From the NCBI GenBank assembly GCA_010093485.1, contig MU001503.1:318224-382223 (forward strand): a stretch of DNA of 64,000 nucleotides. Direction: 5' to 3'. Position 1 is the first letter of the stretch. Every line of letters begins with the position of its first letter. Of this stretch, positions 11,507-22,554 are shown one piece after another. This DNA comes from Karstenula rhodostoma CBS 690.94 (lineage: Eukaryota > Ascomycota > Dothideomycetes > Pleosporales > Didymosphaeriaceae). A model generated the notes under the pieces. The model was not told the DNA's origin, ran no database searches, and was given only the letters and a program-made list of their open reading frames with translations. The position numbers were made by a program, and so were the translations under genes.

Positions 11507-12553
11507 TCAAACTGTATATTCTAATGTAGAGTTCCTACACAGCTCTGCGTCCGCCAAACAACTGGCGGAATCCTTCACGACCAGCTTGCCATACGATATC
11601 AATAACGCGGTCGAGCAGACTCGGGGATACTTCACAATCCCCTGGGTGTCCATCGTATATGGCATCAAAGTGTTCAAAGCGTCGACGTCTCGCAGACCCA
11701 GGCACGCTATCCTCGCTCTCTCCCAGTTGAACCACGTTCCACATTCCAAACAGCCCACAGCACTGCATCCGCCTTCCTTCACAACCACGATATGGCAATT
11801 CGGGCATCACTTGGCGACCAAGTCCGGCGGCAGATCTACCGTCGTCACCTCGTCCTCGTGGGCCCAACCAGCGCACGGCGCGTAGGGATGCCAATGATCG
11901 AGACACTTGACGCAGAAGCGCGCCTTGCAGTCGCTCGAGGCGCATTCGACTTGGGGCCAGCCGGGGTACGGACCGTCCACGAGGCCGCGATGGCCACAAG
12001 ACGGACACGCGACGATGGGTGATTCCGGGTGGGACAGGACGAGGTCGTTCAGGGCTACGGCCCATTTGTTGAGCAGGAACTTAGGAAACCAGGCGGCGAT
12101 GAATTCGGCTGACCTAAGGCGCAGGTACGGAATCAGTGTGAGTTCGGACAGGGTGGGCAAGAGACGGAGGGGTGGGGGTGGTGTGCGTACGTACCACATC
12201 GCCTCGCAACCGGGGTCGGCACAGCCAGTGACGACGCCCGCGGGGCCCATGGCGTCGAAGTCGGCGGCCATTTTGAAGCTGATACACGTCTTGCACACGC
12301 CGTTGCCCGGGTTTCCGAGACTGGGCGCGAGGTGTTCCACGCAGCTGTGGGGCACTTCGAAGGGTGGGTACTGCGAGTAGTATGAAGATGGAAACCAGCG
12401 TATGAAGTCGGAGGCGGGGAGGTCTTCGTAGCAGATGCGGCATGTGTAGTAGTAAGGGGGTCCAGGCGGTTGATCCTATTCTAACGGGGGAGGGGAGCTC
12501 GAACCCGCCTCGGAGGCGACACTCGATGTGGGGGAGGGTGTTCGGGAACCCAT
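11507..12553 (-). pseudogene. RBR (RING-IBR-RING) E3 ligase-like gene with in-frame stop codons
   Basis: One reading frame on the minus strand carries three zinc-binding blocks. A first RING-like half starts YYYTCRICYEDLPASDF (about 12450). An IBR block reads CPSCGHRGLVDG, then CASSDCKARFCVKCLDHWH, then CAGW (11990-11870). A RING2-like block reads CPNCHIVVVKEGGC then CLECGTWFNW (11805-11730). A TGA at 11807-11809 lies directly before RING2, and a TAG at 12476-12478 lies before the first RING, both in this same frame. A likely intron (donor GTACGTACGC near 12196, acceptor CGCCTTAG near 12116) is 3n long and preserves frame. The TAG could instead be a 3' splice acceptor, but the TGA cannot be spliced out without losing the first RING2 cysteines. 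I read it as a pseudogene or a gene needing recoding. The family transfers ubiquitin via the RING2 cysteine. Confidence 0.65.
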
Positions 12554-13014
12554 TAGCGATAGGCGTGATATGTGTGCGTAGCTTTGATTGAGTGAATGGA
12601 TGAGCAGATGAGGTTCAAGTCGTTCCACAGTTTGGCCTGCTTTTGGTTTGCCTTGGAGTTCCGTTTTGGCAGTTGCGCTGGAAGTCACAGATGGCAGTTG
12701 CATTTTGCCGGTGTGGCAGCTGCCATACTTGAGATAATGAATACAAAATTAGGTCGGAAGTCTGAGTACTCGCAGCCTACGTATTGCCTACGCTGGGGTA
12801 ACACACTGTACTTGAACTTTTGCCCTGGTGCTGAACTTCGAGTAATCCAAAGCGTAGTAGAAGCAGATTACAATGTCCAGCTTATTAATTAGATAGTCTT
12901 GTCTCCGTGAGAAGTTGATGCGCCCAAGTCGCAGGTGATCGGAATTCAGAGGGAAACCTCTTCTCAATTCCCTGACCACCCAGGTTATGTTGTATTGATT
13001 TTGTTAAGCTTCTG
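12554..13014. other. Intergenic, no gene recognised
   Basis: About 460 bp upstream of the RBR-like gene and downstream of the ankyrin gene. If the TAG at 12476 is a splice acceptor, a missing first exon of the RBR gene would lie here; I could not place one with consistent phase. Confidence 0.35.
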
Positions 13015-13998
13015 TTACCGACCAAAAACCTTTGCCTTTGCCATGTCCAACCAGCCCTTTCCAGCGTTTGGATGCTGCGCTTTCCACGCGTCGACATCGT
13101 CTACGAAGGCCGTATGTTCTATTTCTTTTGCTTCCTCAAGTCCTGGAGCGGGATCCGCACCTCGATCCAACAGCAGCCAGGTAAGCTCCCTGAGGTGGCC
13201 TAGGCCATTCAAATCGGCAACGTATACGATGGGTGTACCTAGGCGATCGGCCTTCCTTTTGCCAACGGGATGATCGAGGGCATTGACATCGACACCGACC
13301 ACATCGATCAGATGGCGCACCATGTCCATGCGCTCCGCGGCCTCGGTCGCTTTATCCGACTTCCCAGCTCTGCCCCCAGCTTCTCCTTCCCCGGCCCCTG
13401 GCGCACGATCCAGCGCGAGACCCGCAGCCCGCACAGCAAGGTGGAGCGGACGCCAGCCCAGCGGCGCGCCCTTGGACCACAGAAGCTCGAATGTCGCGAC
13501 GCTGCCTTCCGCCGCAGCGCATTCTAGCACCTGCCTACAACTCAATTGAGAGCGAGTTAGCTCGTTGGGATGCAGGGACTCTTGGCGGACCGGGGACAGA
13601 CTTGCGCCATGCTCAAGACACCAGGCCACCAAGTCTCCGTCACCGACAATGTGCCACATGAAAGGCTCCGCATTCGGACCTGATTCAGAGACATGACGCC
13701 AGTTGATATCCCAGCCGTGCGCGAGCAAGACTTCCAGTATCGGCGTGGACCGTCCTGCGCCCGAAACAGCCGTCGGTGGCAGGTGGTGGACATGCAAGCC
13801 CTGTTTATCGATGAGGGATTTCAGAACCTTTTCCGCATTGTTCTGGATGGCAAGGCGGTAGCTGTATTGGAGGAGATCCGGGGAACCGTCGTGTCCGGAA
13901 CAGTTGGAAAAGGCTTCGTCTATGAGAGACGTATCGTCGCGCTCGCATGCCGTTTTGGCGAGGTCCTTGGAATGTTGCAGTGCAGCATTGGCGGACAT
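13015..13998 (-). CDS. Ankyrin repeat protein
   Basis: Intracellular scaffold-type protein of 327 residues without a catalytic domain that I can see. Degenerate ankyrin units are visible: STPILEVLLAHGWDINWRH (about residue 84), GDLVAWCLEHGASLSPVR (about 120), GSVATFELLWSKGAPLGWRPLHLAVRAA (about 165), MVRHLIDVVGVDVNALD (about 225) and LRELTWLLLDRGADPAPG (about 268). A Gly/Ala/Glu-rich loop separates units three and four. The C-terminus (ENGWLD-like, GKGWLDMAKAKVFGR) is typical of Dothideomycete ankyrin proteins of this size. There is no signal peptide or membrane segment. It reads as a single exon, although a short intron near 13540 cannot be excluded. Confidence 0.8.
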   Translation of the reverse strand: MSANAALQHSKDLAKTACERDDTSLIDEAFSNCSGHDGSPDLLQYSYRLAIQNNAEKVLKSLIDKQGLHVHHLPPTAVSGAGRSTPILEVLLAHGWDINWRHVSESGPNAEPFMWHIVGDGDLVAWCLEHGASLSPVRQESLHPNELTRSQLSCRQVLECAAAEGSVATFELLWSKGAPLGWRPLHLAVRAAGLALDRAPGAGEGEAGGRAGKSDKATEAAERMDMVRHLIDVVGVDVNALDHPVGKRKADRLGTPIVYVADLNGLGHLRELTWLLLDRGADPAPGLEEAKEIEHTAFVDDVDAWKAQHPNAGKGWLDMAKAKVFGR

Positions 13999-14225
13999 GG
14001 TTCGCGTTAGCTTGTTTTACAAGGAGAGAGTCGGTGGTAGGAGAGCACGGCGGAGAGCATTGCGGAGAGGTCCGAGTGACGTAGATGTAGAAGCAGGAAA
14101 TGAAGGCACATGATCTATATTTACTCGTCCGAGAGTGGTCGCGCTGGGCAGGCTGAGTGAGCGCGCCCCCGAAGCGGCCTAGCGGGCATCCCACCTGTGC
14201 GTCGTGTGCACGTGCTGTGTACCGT
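13999..14225. other. Intergenic upstream of the ankyrin gene
   Basis: Promoter side of the ankyrin gene, bounded downstream by the MITE at 14226. No other structure seen. Confidence 0.3.
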
Positions 14226-14389
14226 CAACAGGTGGTGCAATAATTATTGAGCGCTGTAATAGTGACTAATACTTTGCCACCCTAATTCTTCCCTGCGAGA
14301 CCTGTTCTCCTCCAGTAGAATTACTAGAATTGTATTAGTAAGGTATGAGTCATTATTACAGCGCTCAATAATTATTGCACCACCTGTTG
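14226..14389. mobile_element. MITE-like foldback element, copy 1
   Basis: A 164-bp non-coding element with long terminal inverted repeats. The left end starts CAACAGGTGGTGCAATAATT and the right end is its reverse complement; the match runs on through GAGCGCTGTAAT to about 47 bp with only a few mismatches. A second copy with the same ends is at 28751-28907. The inside also folds on itself. No transposase is present, so it is non-autonomous. It lies between the ankyrin gene and the Hsp70-like gene. I could not define a convincing target-site duplication. Confidence 0.85.
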
Positions 14390-14929
14390 CTGTTGCCGTC
14401 GCTGCTGCCCGCGGCCTGGCAGAGGACAAGGACAAGGACAAGGACGAGGAGCGGTCCCGGAGGAAAAGTGGTCCCTTCGAACTGGTGGTGCATGTCCATG
14501 TCCGCCCGCCCTGGAGCAGTCGGAAAGAACAAAGAAACACACGTGCCCTCCGCGTCCTGCAATGGGCCCAGCACGGCGTGCGCTGCAGCTCGACGTGGCC
14601 GCGGCGAACGAGAGGCGGCGTAATATTCAAGCCGTACCTGGGCAGCCGGCGAACAGCACGTCTGGCAGCGCGAGTAGGTAGTCCTGGGCGTACCTTGAGA
14701 CCTTTAGGCCCGCAGCCGACGAGAGCGTCTTTTCACTCCCACTGCGCACCCAACCGTCCAATCCAGTCGCTGCGCCCCCTCTGCCTTTCCGCTCACTCTG
14801 GGGCTTTGCGGGCTGCGCTGAAGCGGGACAAGACTTCGAGTTAGCTCTGTCAGCCTTGTATCAGCCGCAGCGAGCTTCCAATTTAACACCCGACACCCCA
14901 CCACCCTTCGCTCCTCCCTCCTCGTGCTG
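14390..14929. other. Promoter region of the Hsp70-like gene, with a short hexanucleotide repeat
   Basis: About 540 bp. It contains a small microsatellite of AGGACA-type units at about 14414-14450, then CT-rich sequence just before the start codon, common in fungal promoters. No gene recognised. Confidence 0.4.
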
Positions 14930-17370
14930 ATGAACTCCATGAATGCTCGTTTCAAGAACCTAGTGGGTTCGAAACGAAGAAGTGCATCCAACAACCACTC
15001 GCCCTCGCCCCAGGGTGCCAACACGCCTGCCCAGCGCCCGACCTCGCTCTCCCCGCAGCCCTCCAACACCAGCACAAACAGCCTGCCCCAGCCAGGGCCC
15101 GCCCAACAACAGCAGCAGTCCAACATGAACCCGAACAATCCCCTCGGACGCCCGCCCTCGTACACGTACGCTCCGCCTGGCGGTCTCCAGCCCGGCCAGC
15201 AGGCCCAGGGCCGTCCCAACAGCCCGCTGCCGCCCATCAACACGGGCGCGCCTGGATACCCGCCCCAGCACGGCCAGCCCATGGGCTACCCACCACAGGC
15301 CGGCCCCCCGGGCTACCCTCCTCAGCAGCAGGGCTACGGAGGAGCACCCCCGCCTGGCCAGCAGCCCTACGGCGCCCAAGCCCCGCCGAGCCAGCAGCTG
15401 CAGTACAGGCCCGGCGGCGGCATGGCAGAGGTCGCGGGCGAGGGCCGCTCCAAGGCCCAGCTGATCGTGGGCATCGATTTCGTGAGTATTCGTAGCCATG
15501 CGTGCAAGCCTGCGCCACAAATGCTGACCTCGAATCCTCCAGGGCACCACCTTCTCGGGTGTCGCTTTCGCCTTCGCGACCAACACTGAGGCCAAGGAGG
15601 ACATCATCACCGAATGGCCCGGTGCGGGCAACCAGACAAAGCAAAAGGTACCGCCTTCGCACTCTGCCACGCGCTCCATCCTAATGCACTCTGCAGATCC
15701 CCACGGTTTTGTACTACGACCAGTACCAGAAAGTCGTGGGTTGGGGCCCTGATATCGCTGACGCCTTGGCCCCCACGGGCTACCCCAAGCCTGGTGTGCA
15801 AAAGGTAGAATGGTTCAAGCTGCAGCTCATGCTGTCCGGAAACACATACATCGACCCCATCAACCTGCCGCCGCTGCCCCCGGGCAAGTCGGAGATCGAT
15901 GTCGCCGCCGACTACCTCTTCCACCTGCGCCAGGCCATGCGCAACCAGCTGCAGAAGACGCTGGGTGAGGTTTTCAACCGAGAAGAGCGCAACATCCGGT
16001 ATTACCTGACGGTGCCCGCCATCTGGAACGATGCGGGCAAGGCTGCGACACGTGCTGCCGCCATCCAGGCCGGCTTCCTCCGTGACGAGAACGACAACAG
16101 GTTAACGCTGATTACCGAGCCCGAGGCCGCCGCCATGTTTTGTACCAAGACTGGTCTGCTGAACGTAAAGGTCCACGATGCCGTCCTTATCGTCGATTGC
16201 GGTGGTGGCACCGTCGATTTGATCGCTTACGAGGTCGAGGAAGAGCAACCGTTTTCCGTTGCCGAGTGCACAGCTGGTTCCGGTGACTCGTGCGGCTCAA
16301 CAGCCTTGAACCGCAACTTCAGCAACATCCTGCGCGCCAAGATCCGCAAGATGAAGCTGCCCGACGGCTCGAAAACAGCTGGCAAGGTCTACGCTAAGTG
16401 TATCATGGACTTTGAGAACAGAATAAAGGCGGATTTCCGCAACAACGGCCAGAAATGGGCTGTCGATGTCGGCATCGAGGCCGAGTTCCCCGAAGCTGGT
16501 ATTGAAGAAGGCTACATGACGTTCACCAACGAGGAGATTCTGCAGTGCTTCGAGCCCGTCGTGAACCGCATTTTGGAGTTAGTACGGAATCAGATCATCG
16601 CCATTCAGGCACAGAACAGATCTCTGCAGGTACGTACAATCCCTGGGGGCGCATCTTTAAACGTAAATCTAACCTCTACAGAACGTGCTCGTGGTTGGTG
16701 GTTTTGGTGCGTCCGAGTATCTCTTCCAGCAAATCAAGCTCCACGTACCGCCCCAGTTCCAGTCCAAAGTCGTTCGTCCCATGGATTCCGTCGCTGCTAT
16801 TGTCAAGGGTGCCGTTACTGCGGGTATCACCGAGCGAATCGTCACCCACCGTGTTGCTCGACGGCATTATCTCATGGCTACCCTCCAGCCATTCAAGGAG
16901 GGCCACCATCCCGAACAGTACCGTGTACCATCGCTGGACGGCAAGGACCGGTGCAAGTACACCCGACAGATTTTTGTGCAAAAGGGTCAGCGTGTCAAGA
17001 TTGGCGAGCCTGTCAAGGTTTCCTTCTTCCGACAGGTGGCACCTGGCGCGACGCTCATGTACGAAGATATCCTGTACGCCTGCGACGACGATGTATGCCC
17101 AGAGTACACAAAGGACCCACGTAAGTGCAACCACAGCCTCCACGAGACCTGCCTGCTAACAGCCAGACAGGCATCAAGGAAGTCGTCACCCTCACGTCCG
17201 ATCTCTCCCGAAAGAACCTCGAGAAGGACTTCGAGCGCATGGACACGCCCCAGGGTACCTTCTACCGTGTTTACTTTGACATTTACCTCACGCTCGACGG
17301 CTCGGAGTTCAACGCCGAGCTCGTATGCCAGGGCGAAGTCATGGGTCGTTGCACGGCCCGGTTCAGGTAG
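14930..17370 (+). CDS. Hsp70-like ATPase with Pro/Gln-rich N-terminal extension
   Basis: Distant Hsp70/actin-fold ATPase of the fungal Hsp70-like (HSPA12-type) group, not a canonical chaperone. The first 170 residues are low complexity (repeated GYPPQ and PPG units). The nucleotide-binding domain follows: phosphate-1 motif VGIDFGTTFSGVAFAF (spanning intron 1), ITEPEAAAMF, phosphate-2 VLIVDCGGGTVDL and adenosine motif VLVVGGFGASEYL. The C-terminal part is a divergent beta domain ending FNAELVCQGEVMGRCTARFR; there is no EEVD tail. Four introns (15481-15540, 15648-15696, 16630-16680, about 17120-17168) preserve frame. ATG 14930 is the first in-frame methionine; 14939 is an alternative. The length is about 740 residues. 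Substrates are unknown. Confidence 0.88.
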
Positions 17371-17545
17371 TTTGTTCGTAACGCGCATATGTGGATACTT
17401 GGGCATGGCCAAAAGTTTGCTTTCTGGGTCACATTTACTGGGAACGATAAGATAATTGCGAATACCTTATTAGATGGCTTGGATGTGGTGGTGAGGTGAG
17501 GTGCGGGGATGTTGGATGAAAGTACACACGGTCTCTTGGAGGGTT

Positions 17546-17588
17546 TGATGAGACGGGACGGGACGGGACGAGACGAGACGAGACGAGA
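17546..17588. repeat. Pentanucleotide repeat (GGGAC/GAGAC)
   Basis: Tandem five-base units, GGGAC three times then GAGAC four times, in the 3' flank of the Hsp70-like gene. The unit change along the array suggests point mutation followed by slippage. Confidence 0.85.
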
Positions 17589-17988
17589 TATTTAGCTTCT
17601 AGCTTTTAGCATACCCCCTCAAGCACTTCGTATTGTTTGTTTCTCAATCCTTCATCTTGGTCGCAGGAGCCGAAGCCGTGGAGTGGGTGGACCAGTGGAC
17701 GGGAGTGTACTCACCACATGGTTGGTTTCCTTCCCTATACACACCATTTCGAACTCATTCCTGTGCCATGTCAAACTATGGAGAAACAAGCCATCGTGAC
17801 GCTGTCGTGCATCTGGACACCTAAACAACCCTTCATGTGCGTTGCGGAGAGAGTTTGTGAGGATGCTGTCTGTCTATCGCGGACTGCAGACGGATTGGAT
17901 GTCAAGTATTAGCATTATGGTAGTATAGATGGTTATGTAGTTTGTCATTTACTGGACCCGATCCGATCCGATGCACGTCGTCGGCATC

Positions 17989-18069
17989 TGCTCCCTTCCC
18001 TTCCCTTCCTTCCCTTCCTTCCCTTCCTTCCCTTCCTTCCCTTCCTTCCCTTCCCTTCCCTTCCCTTCC
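17989..18069. repeat. Polypyrimidine (TTCCC)n tract
   Basis: About 80 bp of uninterrupted C/T on the plus strand made of CCTTCCCTT units. It lies 270 bp downstream of the PIS1 stop codon. Such mirror-symmetric pyrimidine tracts can form triplex DNA; any function here is inference. Confidence 0.85.
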
Positions 18070-18339
18070 CAACCCAGACCCCGACCCGAACTTTTTCTAT
18101 AACAAGTCCCTAGGCGAACGATATGTCCCAGAATGGTGAAAAGCGAATGCAAAAGCGAAAGAAGAGATACAACAAGTCCACCTCCCCCCTCCCCCTACTG
18201 GTGCCAAACGAAGTGACCATGTTCGAGTCGGAAATGGCGTCGCGTCCAACCCGATTTACCTCAACCTCAACCCCACCGCACCGTACTCTTACACCCATGC
18301 AAGCCCACAATTCACCCCCTCGTCTCGAGCATCTTTCAA

Positions 18340-19378
18340 TTACTGCGTCTTTTTGGAGCCGCGGCGCGGCAGACCTAGCCTCTTCCTCTCTGCCCGGTCG
18401 CCCTCGGCGAGCCACTTGCTCGCCTTGACAAGCTGGACCACGTTGATGATCTGCTTGCCGAACATGATGGGGAAGGATGTGATGCAGAGGATCCAAGGAA
18501 TGGTCGAGTCCATTTTGTTGGCCCTGGGTTGATTCGTTAGCCTGCAGTATTGACGCGTTCGTGACAGAGTTGTCCGTACCTGGCCATTTCCATAGCGCCC
18601 GCTGACCAGGGGCTCGTGAAGATCATGGAAGGCTTCGGCGCCGCGGGCGTGCCCATGTTGAAGGACGACGGGGCCTGCGGGTCCTTCAAAAGTGTGGGCG
18701 AGAGATATGGCGAAGAGAACGAGAGGAGGTAGAGGGCGATGAAGAAGAGCTCGTTGAACAGACAGAAGGTGAAGAGGACTTTCTGTACACTTGTTAGTCG
18801 TTGCCCTGGCTCTCCGACGAAGAGAAGTTGTAAGACGCACGTTGTTGGAATAATACATCTTCAAGACCCAACTCCTCGTCTCGTCGATCTTTTTGTGACT
18901 CTGGTTGCTCCCGCCCATGCTCAGTGTCGCGTACATGTGCATATAATGACTGGCGAGGTCGAGGGAGATGAGGCTTTGGAAGATGATGCTCCAGCGCGGG
19001 AAGGCGCTTGCCAAAAAGACCAGCAAACACGAGGTGGTGCAGCGGTCCGTCACCATGTCGAGGACGGCGCCGAACTTGGTCGACTGCTCGAAATGGCGCG
19101 CGGCGATGCCGTCGAGGGCATCGAGCAGGCAGGAGATGCTGTATGCAGTTGCGCAAGTGCGGGGGTGCAGCGGCATGTAGTAGAGCGAAGCGATGGCGAG
19201 CACGACGCGGCCGTAGCCTGTGCAAGAGTCAGCGGGGAAGGCTCGAAGAAGTTGTCGAAGCGTAGGTACCGATTAGATTAGGGTAGAAGAGGAAGATGTT
19301 TTCTTCTTCGTCCTGGGGAGGCTGCCTGCTCCCGAGGGCGGTCCCATTGCCGTTGGCCATTGACGGTGTCTCTGGCAT
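18340..19378 (-). CDS. PIS1: Phosphatidylinositol synthase (CDP-diacylglycerol-inositol 3-phosphatidyltransferase)
   Basis: Makes phosphatidylinositol from CDP-diacylglycerol and myo-inositol in the endoplasmic reticulum membrane. The CDP-alcohol phosphotransferase signature DG-x2-AR-x8-G-x3-D-x3-D is complete in LDALDGIAARHFEQSTKFGA followed by VLDMVTDR. Hydrophobic segments on either side fit the usual multi-pass topology (IFLFYPNLIGYGRVVLAIAS; FTFCLFNELFFIALYLLSF; IPWILCITSFPIMFGKQIIN). Four exons: start MPETPSMANGNGTA at 19378, with introns near 19219-19270, 18784-18840 and 18525-18580. The tail is basic (RAERKRLGLPRRGSKKTQ). It should be essential. Confidence 0.93.
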
Positions 19379-20045
19379 TCTCAGCGCCGAATGGTCTTGC
19401 TAACGTCGAAGGAGCAACTCTGGCGTTTTTCCAGATCGAGGTGTCGAGGTAGCCCCGCGCTGAAGGTCCCGGGGCGCGACGCGGTTGACCGAGCTTCGTC
19501 CGGTGTCTTGAAGCTCCGCTGTACGTGTAGTAGGCTGTTTGCGACACCCGTGCAGTTGCCGCAGTTCTGGATATTCCAAGAACCACCAAGTATGTTCAAA
19601 GGGTACGCGGAGACGTGCGGCGGGACGCGCGCTGGGACCGGTGCTCAAAGTTATTCAAGGAGACGCCGATAAGCCGATAAGATGGGCTAACGTGGACAGG
19701 GTTTCTCGGCGACCGTGGCCTTGCGTACGCGGGCAGGGTGGTGCTGGTCGCAGGAAGATGGATTGGCAAGAATATATAGCAAGTCGAACGAGTCTATGTA
19801 TGCCTGGAGAGCAGAGCAGATTAAGCAGGCGCAAGCGTGAGACGTGAAATTGGCTGTCGAATTGGCGGTGCACTTTTGATCCGACTCCTCCGCCGCCCTC
19901 CGCCGCCCTCCGCCTAAGCGGCCTTGGCAGGCTTACCCTAAGAACCCATTAGACAGACTCAGTCTCGCATACGACATGCACGCAATGCAACTTGAATGTC
20001 ATCTTGTATGGGTATCGAATTGTCAAAGTAGGCTACCGGATCCGC
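19379..20045. other. Intergenic: PIS1 promoter and DRS1 3' end
   Basis: About 670 bp. It holds a short CCGCCCT-type repeat near 19888-19915. The open frames here have no recognisable features. Confidence 0.4.
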
Positions 20046-22554
20046 TTAACGCCTCGGACCACCTTTGGGCTTACCACCTTTGGGCTTACCACCTTTGGGC
20101 TTACCACCCTTGGGCTTGCCACCCTGGGGCTTACCACCCTGGGGCTTGCCGCCCTTGCTACCCTCTTTGATTGCACTCAGCGTCTTCTTCCCCCGGTCCT
20201 CCTTGCCCTTCTTCCACACCTTGCCCTCCGATCGTACATCCTTGAGATCCAGCTTCTTGCGGTCCTTTCCGCTCAGCTTCTTCTTGCTGCCGTTGTCCGT
20301 TTTAGCAGGACCGTTCAGCGCAGCAGCGCCCCTTTCCTTCGCTGCCAATTTGTCTGTCTCCGACTCGAACCATGTTCGCCTGGGTCGAGCTTTGATTTCG
20401 TCTTCGTGGACGATCAAGTTCTCTCCGCGCTTCAGATCGCGCTCAGTGATGCTCATGGCCCGTTCTTCCTTCTCCTCCTGCAACACCTCCTCAATCTCAT
20501 CTGCAAGATCCTTGAGCTTCTTCGTCCACTTGTCCGACTCTTCCTGTGGCACTTGTCTGCTGACTACTTTGGCGCCCTGCGCTCGAGATGAGCGGACAGC
20601 CTGTTTGACCACTTTTCGATCCGGCTCGGCCGCAATCGTGCACGACCGTCCACTTCGTCCCGCACGCGCAGTACGTCCGACACGATGGAGGTAGATCTCG
20701 TGTGTTTGAGGCGCTTCGTAGTTGATGACCGTCGACACGTTCTTGATATCGAGACCACGGGAAGCCACGTCGGTTGCAAGGAGGAAATTTGCTTGGCCTG
20801 AGCGAAACGCTTCTACGCTTTGTATACGCTGGAGTTTCTGTTAGCAAGGGCGTGGTGTTGTATAAAGGAGCATGACTCACCTGTTCCTGGGACAAGTTTC
20901 CGTGAAGTTCAGTAGCCTTGATTCCGCAAAGCGCGAACACCACCCTGACTCGGTGGGCCTCCTTCTTTTGCCGGAAGAAAATGATGACCCGGTCTGTGTA
21001 CACCTTTGTACAGATGTACATGAGGTAGGCTAGACGCCTTTCCTCTTTACCCTTCCTTACTCTGACAAACTCTTGGGTCAGACCAGCCACAGTGTTTTTT
21101 CGGGAGTCAACCATGAGCCGCACCGGTCTGTTCATGCCAATCTGGATCAACTTGTCGACCGACGTGGACATGGTGGCCGAGAATAGCATCGTTTGTCTCG
21201 ACTTCGGAATCGTCGTCAAGATCTCGCTCAGCTGGCTCTCGAAACCTTCCTCGAGCATACGATCGGCTTCATCGAGAACAAGGATTTCGAGAGTCTCCAC
21301 CTGGAAACCCGCCGAGTTCTGCATGTGATCGATGAATCGACCAGGGGTAGCAATGACGACATCAGGCTTCGTTCGGAGGACAGCTTCTTGCTCTCGCAAT
21401 GAGAAACCACCAGCGAGCTGCGCGAAGGTAATGTCCGTGAAAGCTGCAAGTTTCTGTGCGACGTTGAAACATTGCACTGCCAACTCACGCGTAGGCATGA
21501 GGATAGCAACGCGGGTTGTGGGAATCTTCTTCGGCCGATACAGCAGACGCTCGAGAATGGGTATCAGGAACGCAGCGGTTTTACCGGAACCAGTTTCTGC
21601 TCCTCCCACCACGTCCTTGCCTTCCATCGCGATAGGGACCGTCTTGGACTGAATGGGAGTGGGTTCGGTAAAGCCGACTGATGCTAGACCTTTGAGGATA
21701 GGTCTTGATAGAGACATGCCTTGGAATGATGAGTTTCCTGCTGCACCCTTTTTCTTCTGCGACTGCACGCTCTCCTCGGGCGCGAAGAACTCGGCAGCCT
21801 TCTTCGCTTCTACAGAGTCCTCGTGTTGGCTTTCCACGTCCGATTCTGCCCCCTCAAGATCCATGGGATGTGCGACAGGAGCAGCCACAGATTCATTGTC
21901 CGAATCGTCCGCACCCTGTTCCGCGTCCTGCATGCTGGCGTCTTCGCCCGACTGTGAAGCCTCTTCTTCCTCGTCTGCTTCTTCTTCCTCCTCGCTTTCT
22001 GCGCCCATGCCAAATCCATCCTCGGCGAGCAGCTCATCGTCATCTCCGAAGCCCTCAAAGTTGCTATTGGCTTCTTCCTCATCGTCCAGATCCTCTGCAG
22101 GCTGCGACTTCTTTTGTTTGCTGCGTCTCCGCTCAATGATCTCGTCAACATCGACAGCGGTGCCCTTCCTGTCCTTTGCATCATGTGTCGCTCCCGCGTC
22201 GTTGCCCCACCCATCGAAGTCCTCCACATAGCCGATGTCAACGTCGCCGGGCGCAAATTCGAAATCACTCGCAATGTCGTCGTTGTCTTCGGCGTCCTCG
22301 ACAGGCTCTGCGATGTCGTCGTCATCGACCTCTTCGAGCTCTGGAGTTGGCTCTCTCGCCTTCTTGCCCTTCTTCTTGCTCCTCTTCGACTGCTTGGTTT
22401 CCTTGGGCTTCACCAGGGTGGTATCGTCCAGTTTGCGCTTCTTTCCGCGACCAGCCAGCTTCGAAGGCTCATCTCCCAGCTCGGCGCCGTCGTCGGAGAC
22501 ATCCTCGTGGTCGGAGATGGTGAAGACGAAGTCGTCGTCGGTTCTCGGCGCCAT
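20046..22554 (-). CDS. DRS1: ATP-dependent DEAD-box RNA helicase of 60S ribosome biogenesis
   Basis: Nucleolar helicase for 27S pre-rRNA processing. Residues 1-270 are acidic with Lys-rich patches. The helicase core shows the Q motif (GFTEPTPIQ), I AETGSGKT, Ia PTRELA, Ib [26 protein letters not shown] and [12 protein letters not shown]. Downstream are the Drs1-type helical region ([19 protein letters not shown], then [18 protein letters not shown]) and the conserved [11 protein letters not shown]. One intron, about 20831-20880, joins LSQEQ to RIQSVEAF. The tail consists of tandem GGKP repeats ending GGPRR, probably an RNA-binding RGG-like tail and unusual for the family. Length is about 820 residues. 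Confidence 0.95.
20058..20155. repeat. 15-bp coding minisatellite in the DRS1 tail
   Basis: Six to seven tandem 15-bp units (plus strand CCACCTTTGGGCTTA and variants). On the minus strand they encode the [10 protein letters not shown] repeats at the DRS1 C-terminus. Unit number is likely to vary between strains without breaking the frame. Confidence 0.85.

Larger units (their letters stand above)
17371..18339. other. Convergent intergenic region with simple repeats
   Basis: About 970 bp between the 3' ends of the Hsp70-like gene and PIS1. It contains two simple repeats annotated separately. No gene recognised. Confidence 0.5.

Noticed and set aside
17989..18069. Pyrimidine tract as a promoter or origin
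   Set aside because: It lies between two 3' ends; simple slippage explains it and there is no supporting element.
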